A stretch of 64,000 bases of DNA from Opeltia flavorubescens (lineage: Eukaryota; Ascomycota; Lecanoromycetes; Teloschistales; Teloschistaceae), in the NCBI GenBank assembly GCA_000442125.1, contig KE546966.1, forward strand, positions 582,969-646,968. The letters run 5' to 3'. This document shows positions 56,468 to 64,000 of the stretch, piece by piece (the first letter of the stretch is position 1; every line of letters starts with the position of its first letter). A model generated the notes under the pieces. The model was not told where the DNA came from, did not search any database, and worked only from the letters and a program-made list of their open reading frames with translations. A program made the translations under genes and the position numbers.

Positions 56468-58829
56468 TCACCGACTTTTGTCCTTTCCTCGTGCTCTCGC
56501 AGGATCCTCCCTGCCGCCGGGGACATAGCGATCGATTTCAACATAGCCTCGACCTCGATCGCGATCATGTCCGTCATCCCTTCGTTCCTTACTTCTACCA
56601 TAATCATCCCTGCGATGATCATGCCGTTTGTCAGACTCTCGATCTTGCGTTCGGTCTCGGGCTCTGTCTTTCTCGTCGTATCTCTCTCTGTACCGGTCGC
56701 GATCGTCATGTCTGTCCCTGTGTCGTGTATTCTCCCTTTCGTCTCTTCCTTCGTCTCGATCACGATGCCTGTCGCTTTTTGGGTCCCTCTCTCTTTCTCT
56801 CTCCCTCTCCCTGTCCCTCTCCCTGTCCCGCTGTCGGTGCCTTTCATCCCTTGGGTCGGGTTCGCGCTCCCTGTACCGATGCTTGTCATCCTTGAGGTCC
56901 ACGTTACTGTCTCGGCGTCTGTAGTTGTCCCTTTCGGCATCCTTCGCATCGGGCCCACCGCTGGGGACATATCGATCGATGTCAGCGGGGCTCTTGCTTC
57001 TCTGCTTGCTTCTGGCGTTTCGTGGTTCCTCGGGATGGTGGTATCTGGAATCTATGGGCTTATGAGGCGATCGTGAGCGATGGGAACGGCGGTCTCGATC
57101 TTCGCGATGATATCCTCGTTCTTGGTCCATTGGCTTTTCTCGCACCCGATCGTAGGTTTGTTCGCGGTGTCGATGCCTTTCTTGATCTTTATCGTAATCT
57201 CGTTCCTGATGACGACGAGTGGGAGAACGATCGTAACCGGACGATCTGTGTTCATTTTTGTTGTAGCGCTGACTTTCGTATTGCTGTCGATCATCTTTGT
57301 CGTAGCCGTCCTCATCGCGATACTGTCTGCTAGCTCCTCTTTCTCTTGAATTTCCTCGTACAAGACTGTGGCTGTGGCGACTTGTTCCACGCACACCGTC
57401 TTTCGAGTAATCAGCTTCAGGGTTCCGGTGAGAATAGGCAGGCTTTTTAGGATAGGTGTTCTCAGAGTTAGGAGCATGCCCGTGGAGATCACCTCCATGT
57501 TGAGGGCGGGAAGGAGAACGACTACGGTTGTCTCGACGATTCTGATAAGGTACTGTAGGTGATCTGCTGCGCTGGCGTTGGAAAGCCGGTGGCTGTCTTT
57601 GTGTAGTAGCACCACGGCCGACATTGGTAGCACTGAAGCTAAGAATTGGCTTGCTAGGTTCAGGTTTGGTTGCCTGTCGACGATCGACTGACTTGGAAGG
57701 AGAAATATTGGAGGATCTCGGCTTGAGAGTATGTGATTTCCGGTAAAGAGGCTCCAGAGTCTCAGAGCGCTCGGCCTGCAGCTTGCTGCTTGATTTAGCA
57801 GCAAGCTCACGGCTCTCCCGCAAAAGTTCTTCAAGCGCGGCTGCTTCAATAGCTTTCTCATCAATCTCAGGAATGGCACTTGTAGCCGAAGTCGTGTCTT
57901 CCTGCTTCATTGCATTGGGTGATTTGGGTGATCCTTTACCTGCCAATGCTGCCCCGTCGATGCGATGCCCTGATACTGGTTCTTCCTTTAGTCGATTGCT
58001 AGGCTTCTCATCTTCAGCTTCCTCTTTCTTGCGCTGCTCGTACAGCTTTCGCCTTTCCTCCTCCTCATCGGCTCGCTTTCTGCGGTCTTCCTCCAGCTTC
58101 TCCTCTCGCGCTTTTCTTTCTCTTCGCCTTTCATCGGTTCTCCGAAGTCTTTCAAGCTCGGCCTCCTTCTTCGTCGCCTCCATTCGCAGCTGTTCCTTCT
58201 CCTCTTCTCGGCGTTTTCGAGCTTCCTCCTGCCTCCTCCTTCGCTCTCGCGCTTCACGCCTAATGGCCGCATCTTTCGCGTATTCCTCATCCGGAATATT
58301 ACCCCGTCTTTCCTCTTCCGTAGCAGCAGCTTCACCAATTTCGGCTTTCCTGATTTCTCTGCCAGCTGCAAGGACATGATTAAGGTGTTCTGAGATCAGT
58401 TGATCGAGCGAGAGCTCTACGCTCTTGTAGATGTCGCTCCTATCAACCGCACCTTGCATCAAGAGCGCGGCTTTACCCCGGTCGCGTGATAGGAGAGATG
58501 GGTCGCGGTCGATTTCGGCATCTGCAAGTTCGTTCAAGCGGTCGCTGAAGCCTTTCTTAGCATCCTGTATAGCATTAGAGTCAGCCGCGGCGCAATCAGG
58601 ACGAGAGTGAATTTCTCTCTGGGATACTGACGCTGTCTGCAAACTGGGCCCACACTTTCTTTCGCAATATATCATATTCGCCCTTTTTCTTGATAGTGTG
58701 CAGCAGACCGTCGATGGTTGAGCGCTGCGTCGCATTGAGGGGAAGGTCGGTAGTTTTGAAGCGCTTCCTAGCTTGAAAAGGCTCATCTTCTCGTGGATGT
58801 ACTCCAAGCGCGAATTCTATGGAACCCAT
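56468..58829 (-). CDS. COMPASS SHG1-domain protein with long charged repeat tail
   Basis: Two exons on the minus strand, 58829-58632 and 58564-56468, give 764 aa. The intron 58565-58631 (donor GTCAGT, acceptor TACAG) joins FADS to DAKKGFSDR in phase 0. I start at the first ATG (MGSIEFALGVH). Residues ~35-130 form an SHG1 domain (ATQRSTIDGLLHTIKKKGEY; AKKGFSDRLNELADAEIDRD; DIYKSVELSLDQLISEHL), found in the Set1/COMPASS H3K4 methyltransferase subunit Shg1 and in BOD1 proteins (family knowledge). A ~150-residue Glu/Arg/Lys-rich single-helix-like segment follows, then a Ser/Pro-rich region, then ~300 residues of Arg-Asp and Arg-Glu dipeptides. The motif IDRYVP(S)GG appears twice near the C-terminus. 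Yeast Shg1 is far shorter. The charged tail suggests nuclear condensate or RNA-linked roles, but that is inference. Confidence 0.8.
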
Positions 58830-59117
58830 TGCGTGGTTCACATGGTCCAAAGATGACAATAGTAAGATTGCGACTAAAAAGAAGACATCAATTAGGCGAC
58901 ATCAGATTCTATACATCCGCGCCAAGTGCGGCAATAAACGCCGTCGACATGAATACCAAGCTTGGCCGATTGAATGTCCGAACAGGTGATCCAGCTCATC
59001 CAAACCTTACACCAGGTGACCCATTCATACTGCAGGTAACCAGCTTGCACGTTCAGGTAGACTCCTGCTTCCGAGTCTAAGCGTCCCCACTCCACCCCTC
59101 ACATTGTCGTTCCCAAC

Positions 59118-59481
59118 ATGGTGCACAAGATACTCTTCTGGAGCGGGTTTGGTAAGTGTCTATCTGTGTCGCTGGCTCTTATCCTAGATCACTGACAGTC
59201 ATCTTCTTTAAGGCGTTGCCGTACGGTTATGGCAGCTAGGAATTGAGATGCGCCCATTTCTAGCCAGGGAAAGTTTATGGGCATACCCGATCTTCGCAGG
59301 GATAGGAGGTAGCTTCGGTTACTGGCTGACTGGGGTCGAACGGAGTCAGCTCAAAGTCCTCGCGGATCGAAGGGACAGATTATTGGAAAAGAGAAAGAGG
59401 AGAGCTGAGCGAGAGGCAGCTGCAACAGGGGATCAGGGAACCAAAGCTGAAGAGGGAGGCATACTGGCTAGTACATCATGA
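59118..59481 (+). CDS. Small mitochondrial-type membrane protein, possible complex I accessory subunit
   Basis: Two exons, 59118-59151 and 59213-59481, give 100 aa. The intron 59152-59212 has donor GTAAGT and acceptor TTTAAG and joins at WSGFGVAV. The product starts MVHKILFWSGFGVAVRLWQL (amphipathic or membrane helix), has a second hydrophobic stretch (LWAYPIFAGIGGSFGYWLTG), and ends in a charged coiled-coil (LADRRDRLLEKRKRRAERE) and an acidic tail. This layout resembles small single-pass accessory subunits of fungal respiratory complex I such as NUXM (from memory, not aligned). It lies 288 bp from the divergent SHG1 gene. The exon structure and ATG are convincing; the functional name is tentative. 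Confidence 0.6.
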
Positions 59482-60799
59482 ACGGAGACGATTGATCTGG
59501 CTACAACAATACCAATTTTCCAGATAAGGGCCGATCTTCGATGATGTTTGGTGGTCACAGAGCATTCATTGCGCGTGTTCAATACGGCGTTAGGAGCCAA
59601 TTATGAATACCAATTCTTTTTTGCAGGTCGTCCGAGATGCTTGGAGGACAGCAATTTTCATAGCGACCAACATACAAACATTTGAAGTCCTCGTTCAGTT
59701 CTGTGAGTTCGAAAATACTGATAAATGATAGTTTAACCTCATCAGCAGGCATATTCCCAGACCAGTTCGTTGCAATCGAGCCCTTTCAGCCAAACTCCAA
59801 GGATTGAAGGACTGGGGCTCCATACTTTTCTTTTTCTGCTATTCGATGATGGAACAGAAAACTAGACTTTTCCCAGATTCTACAGATTTTTCTTACCAAA
59901 GTCCTACCTGGTAAGATCTTTGAAAGATTGTTCTACATTCATGCTATCTCGCTACAAGTTTGCTGTGCTTGAACCCTGAAGTTGTAATATATGTTTCAAT
60001 GATTAAAGCGCTTACGGTCTCCTCTGCAATTCAATACCATCTGTCTTCCAGCTAGAGTAGACTTGTTTGAGGTGGACGGTATCGCGCAAAGCGTCGGACA
60101 AGATAAAAAGAATTGATACTCTGGAATCGTACTGCTGACGATCGTTAGATGTAAATTCGGCAATGTGAACTTACCAAGCCGCTTTTTTCTCGTCCCTTCA
60201 AGCGTGAGTAGTCCTGCCATCTCACAGGTGAAAGGTTTCCTTGGCCGGTTTAATCATCCTCCACCAGTCGCTTCTTCAATCTCCAAGAATTGTACGGAAG
60301 TAAAGTCGTGCTAAGGTTTCTAGAACCGCCTAAGCCAAGCAGGAAGCATGAGACAATAATGGGGTCCAATTGATTATTTTTGACAAATCAGGAACCGACG
60401 ACTATTGCGACGATGTACCCTAATCTGATACCGTCACAACCCCCTTCGAATCTATCGACGTTTATCTACGCTAGTATTTCTGTCGCCGTTTCTCTCGGCT
60501 TAGCGTCAAACATGCCTGGTGACATTGCGGCAGTCTTGACAATACATCATGGAAGTCTGACAATGGAAATTACACAAGGGTTCCATTCTTTGTTGCTGTA
60601 AGAAGCACCTTCATTGTTCCCGCCAAAACAACGAAATGGCCTTACAATAGATCCTTTCAGATCGTAGTGAGTGGATCAACCAGAGATCGAAATAAAAAAG
60701 CGATTTCGTCCGACTATCAAATCGATGGCTTCAACCATCTCAAAGATAGTCTTATCAAATCTATACTGACAGCAAAATATTGCAGGCTCAGCATCCGAT
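59482..60799. other. Intergenic region
   Basis: About 1.3 kb, AT-rich in parts. Short frames only. A possible acceptor (ATTGCAG near 60785) lies just upstream of the next ATG, but no upstream exon is evident. Confidence 0.45.
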
Positions 60800-61606
60800 A
60801 TGTCGCAAAATTCGTTGGAGCCATCAGAAGACATTCAGCTTATTCAGCGAATACAGAAGCTACCCTTGGAGCTCAGAAATCAGATTGAAGAAGCCACTTA
60901 CGAATCAGCCTTCAGTGGGGGCTTCTCATACTTACACGGTGCTTTCAATGGTGCCAGCGGCGGTGAGAAGATGCCCCCTCCTAACGCACGCTTGCTGACC
61001 GTAGACAAATACGTGTACACGAAGTACAAGGAGTGGCTTTGGAAAGAAAATACATTGGTCGTCGACCTAGCCAGGGCCAGCAAATTTTATTCACCTGGGC
61101 AGAGTATTTGCGCCGTCGGTGAAATTCTTGGTCATCGACACTTCCGCAAGGTCCATGTAAATTTTTCAACCCGACCTCTGTTCGTCGACTTTGGAGTTTC
61201 CTGGCCTCCTGAGCGTCCAATAGAGCCTCCCCCGCCCAGACACAGACAGCACGAATTGTTCTGGCATTGGCCAGGCATGGTCAGCTTTGGAGATATGTTA
61301 CTCAGAGTAAGATTCTACCTCGATATCCTACCGCCAACGACTCTGGAGGAATTAACACTCGATTTTACCGAATGTTACAGGTTCAATGGCAAGTGGCAGG
61401 GGTATAAAGCCATGGCAGAGTTATGTGATTTTCAACCATCCGGGCTATGGGAAGGTGTCCATGTCAATATTCTTGCTCCCAGTCCGGAAAAGGAACGTTT
61501 CCTTTATTACTGCTGGGAACACCGAGAAGTTACCAGAGACGCAGCTGACTATGATAAATTCTATGCGGAGTTCACACGGCTTCATCAGATAGCGTTCTGT
61601 CAGTAA
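60800..61606 (+). CDS. Hypothetical protein with F-box/2EXR-like N-terminus
   Basis: Single exon, 268 aa, ATG at 60800. Residues ~15-35 (IQRIQKLPLELRNQIEEAT) match the LPxELRxxI opening of F-box-like and 2EXR fungal proteins. The remainder has aromatic beta-rich segments (GFSYLHGAF; KEWLWKENTLVVDLARASKFY; FRKVHVNFSTRPLFVDFGVSW) and a Pro-rich loop (PIEPPPPRH). No catalytic motif, signal peptide or membrane helix. Comparable proteins are common, fast-evolving and of unknown role in filamentous ascomycetes. It stands alone, with more than 1 kb of gene-free DNA on each side. Confidence 0.66.
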   Translation: MSQNSLEPSEDIQLIQRIQKLPLELRNQIEEATYESAFSGGFSYLHGAFNGASGGEKMPPPNARLLTVDKYVYTKYKEWLWKENTLVVDLARASKFYSPGQSICAVGEILGHRHFRKVHVNFSTRPLFVDFGVSWPPERPIEPPPPRHRQHELFWHWPGMVSFGDMLLRVRFYLDILPPTTLEELTLDFTECYRFNGKWQGYKAMAELCDFQPSGLWEGVHVNILAPSPEKERFLYYCWEHREVTRDAADYDKFYAEFTRLHQIAFCQ

Positions 61607-63037
61607 ATCAACTCTACCCGTAGTTTTTAGCAAGAGGAAATCCATACTTTATCTACCAAAGTGGTCAAATCGATCATGACTGGAGTGAATCCCGACGCCA
61701 TGGCTACAATTATGAGTGGTAGTATTCTTCTCACTGAATCAAAATCTTGACTTCTTCACATCGTTTCGAGCCATGAAGTAATTATTCCTTATGATCAGTA
61801 TGTGTGGTTTCTTGAAAGAGTAATTCACCATGCTAGTCATACTGAATATTGCTCGGGGAAAGCAGATCTTTCGGCAGCCAATACTGGTAGTGTAAGTGAA
61901 ACTTATATCAAAGCTCACGGTTTGGCATTGACCAACAGAATTTCCATCTAGCATAGTAGCTTTACAATACACAAGACTAATGGTATATGCGTGATAAATT
62001 CTATGTGTGATTTCGGTATTTCTTCAAGCTCTTTTTCGAAAAGGAGCAACACCCATGATCCATGGCGAGCCTTATTAGTATTACAGTTCATTCGTTGACG
62101 GCGTCTCCTCAGTCCTAAAAGAAGGGAGTGTGGGAAATTGAACAAAGGACAGCAAGATAGAGTGAAAGTCTGAACAAATATCCTAAGTGCCGTAGGCTCA
62201 TTCATCTTCCGTTCAGAACAGAGAAATGGTACATCGATATTATCATTAGCCGCCCAAAGATCAAGCCGCGGAAGATTATCAAGCCCATTCTATAGGTTTA
62301 ATAAAAAAGAGAGACACAACCATCAAGCATTTCGCCCACTCGAAGCTGTGCGTGGTCTTACGCAAACAGACCACAATATGTAGAGCTATTATGCAGCAGG
62401 GCGATGAAGCAACCATCGTACCACAGAACAGGATACCCAGTCAAGCCTCAATTCCGAAGTCAGGCAAGCGCGAGTCTAGAGAGGGAGAGATAGAGACAAT
62501 AGAAATCCGCGAAGCGAGTATAGCACACTCACCACAGATTGACCGTTGCTAGTAATACCAGAAAGGGGACCGGCATAGTGCTATTTGTCTGCTACTAGTC
62601 GCCAAAGAATTGACTGATTCCATGATCAATGAGCAGCGTAGTAAAGGGACCGAAATTTGAGAATATAAAAAGGGAATTACGAACTGTGCATCGAGAAGGC
62701 TGATCAGCAGTTGGAAAATAAATAGAGTTGGAAATAGTAATCGCAGGCAAACAGAGAATGGAATGCTCTCAATCTATTACCTAGGGCAGTGGAGGTAAAA
62801 TATGAAAGGAAGTAAAGGTCATTGACAACGGCGATATTTCGAACGGCTGCTGATTCTGCTGTGAGGTCTTGTTTGCATACATATACTTCCTTTGACTTTC
62901 TCGACGGCGTCCATTCCGTAAGGTCGACGACTATTACGTCGCTTCTTCCCAGCCACGTGTTGCTCTATGGGGTATCATATGTCTTATCCAGCCATCCTAC
63001 CTTGAACATCTTCATCGAAAATATGAACATGTCGCCC
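61607..63037. other. Intergenic region
   Basis: About 1.4 kb, with several short non-overlapping frames and no recognisable gene. No tRNA-like B-box was found on either strand. Confidence 0.45.
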
Positions 63038-63698
63038 TCATAAAACTTCATCAACCTCTAGACTGAGATCTCCACCATGTCGAAGTTCACCCATTTCACC
63101 CTCTTGATGTCCCGATCCCTCATACTCCCCGGCTATCGTTTCTCCCTCAACCATCCCCTCATCCTCAACCTCATCAACCCATTCCTCCTCTTCGCTGGCC
63201 TTCTTCTTCTCCCCACCACCTGCTACCCTCACATTCCCCATACCCCTCCCTTCCACCAACGCCCCCTTGATCTTCTCATTCATGTCCTCCCACTTAGCCT
63301 ATCCCCAAGAGATGAAAATCAATTAGTTTGTTACTCTCCCAAGAACTTGATTCTCCCAAATTTACCTCTCCAGTAGAAATCCGTCTAATGAGTTACGAAC
63401 TTACATTTCTCTCCCCCCTCCTCCTGCTCCTCCCAAAACTTCTCTCCACCTTCCGTTCTGTCCTCTCTAATACCTCCTCGGCTCTTGCGCCCGCTTTTTC
63501 CTTCCGCAAACGCTGCGCACGCCGCCCTTTGCCGCGGGGTAGGCGAGTGGCTTTCGTAGTACTTTTAGAGACGCCGGCTTTGGTGTTGGCGGAGAGAATA
63601 GATTTAGGTGGGTTATTGGACGGTATGGGAGAGGGGTGATCTAGGTCCATGGATATGGATGGGGGAGGTTTGGATGGTGGCTTGCGCTTTTTGGCCAT
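63038..63698 (-). CDS. ALB1: Alb1-like ribosome biogenesis factor
   Basis: Two exons on the minus strand, 63698-63405 and 63298-63038, give 184 aa. The intron is 106 nt (63299-63404, GTAAGT..GATAG) and joins SRRRGERN to AKWEDMNEKIKG in phase 0. The N-terminus is basic and Pro-rich (MAKKRKPPSKPPP). The central KAGVSKSTTKATRLPRGKGR and the helical RLRKEKAGARAEEVLERTER match the Alb1 family, in which Alb1 with Arx1 accompanies the pre-60S subunit during nuclear export (family knowledge). The C-terminus is highly acidic (EEEEWVDEVEDEGMVEGE). The layout and length fit Alb1, but similarity is moderate and another small basic nucleolar protein cannot be excluded. Confidence 0.62.
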
Positions 63699-64000
63699 CG
63701 TGTTGAGGAGACGAGAAAAGTAGGAGTCGTGGGAATAATTTTTGTGGTGTGCTGAGTAATTGGTCTAATTGCGGACTCAACCGGGGTTTAGCGATGGAAG
63801 GAGAATGTCAATTCTGTCTTCGAGATACCTGCGAGTGCTCTTACATGAGAGAGACGTTTCAAAAGATACAATTCCCTTATTCCTTGGTATTAAATGAAAT
63901 ACAAAGCTACTGCATGTTGACAGATTCTTGGGAGCACTTAATTACGATTCCAGATCATACGGATATCATTATAGTACACCCCTATTATCGATACCCGAAG
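63699..64000. other. Right-end flank
   Basis: About 300 bp upstream of the ALB1-like gene. Nothing recognisable; a gene could begin beyond the window. Confidence 0.4.

Noticed and set aside
56567-57076. Hydrophobic 169-codon plus-strand frame (apparent membrane protein)
   Set aside because: Antisense of the Arg-Asp/Arg-Glu repeats; hydrophobicity arises from complementing RD/RE codons.
57783-58379. 198-codon plus-strand open frame opposite the SHG1 gene
   Set aside because: Ser/Arg/Leu-rich antisense mirror of the Glu/Arg/Lys-rich helix; an expected artefact of biased codons.
1-64000. Secondary-metabolite cluster, mating locus or mobile element
   Set aside because: No PKS, NRPS, terpene synthase, HMG-box, alpha-box, transposase or reverse transcriptase motifs were found on either strand.

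Overview
This window is a piece of a filamentous ascomycete (Pezizomycotina) nuclear genome. The evidence is many short GT..AG introns of about 47-106 nt with CTRAC/CTAAT-like branch sites, compact genes on both strands, and a gene set that is fungal: Tel1 with TAN and FATC ends, Zrg17, an Ldb19-type arrestin, GH12 cellulase, secreted BBE-type oxidoreductase, Alb1 and Trs31. A Leotiomycetes-like fungus is possible, but I cannot fix the class. Single ambiguous bases at 4266, 12538 and 37008 suggest draft or polymorphic assembly. I saw no tRNA, rRNA, intact transposon or CRISPR.

Layout. 0-1.7 kb: zinc transporter subunit Zrg17 (+). 1.7-6.0 kb: gene-poor stretch with two weak unrecognised gene candidates and a decayed 170-bp tandem duplication. 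6.0-8.8 kb: two secreted-protein genes on the minus strand (GH12 glucanase; small secreted protein). 9.6-12.5 kb: cullin CUL4 (+, five exons). 12.9-14.3 kb: 2EXR-type protein (-). 14.9-20.1 kb: nucleoporin Nup192 (-), head-to-head with 20.4-29.6 kb: ATM-type kinase Tel1 (+, nine exons). 30.2-31.9 kb: CofD/YvcK-like protein (+). 32.1-33.3 kb: RING protein with SUMO-interaction-like motifs (-), head-to-head with 33.7-37.2 kb: mitochondrial DNA polymerase gamma (+). 38.0-39.4 kb: Ldb19/Art1-type arrestin (+). 40.2-43.1 kb: unknown small protein (-), membrane protein (-) and PIG-L deacetylase (+). 43.3-45.0 kb: unknown nuclear-looking protein (-). 45.2-47.3 kb: seven-exon CorA-type cation transporter (-). 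48.5-50.2 kb: FAD/BBE oxidoreductase broken by one stop codon (+). 51.8-59.5 kb: dense housekeeping block: MFAP1 (+), TRAPP subunit Trs31 (-), NAD kinase (+), SHG1-domain COMPASS-type protein (-), a small mitochondrial-type membrane protein (+). 60.8-61.6 kb: unknown protein. 63.0-63.7 kb: Alb1-like ribosome-assembly factor (-).

There is no evident operon or biosynthetic cluster. Several genes serve genome upkeep (CUL4, Tel1, the RING ligase, Pol gamma, SHG1/COMPASS) and several are paired head-to-head over 180-430 bp, which suggests shared promoters. The most unusual structural signal is not a gene. In many of the smaller genes the coding strand is C-rich in the 5' part of an exon and flips abruptly to G-rich in the 3' part, sometimes twice in one gene, whereas the large conserved genes (for example Tel1) do not show it.
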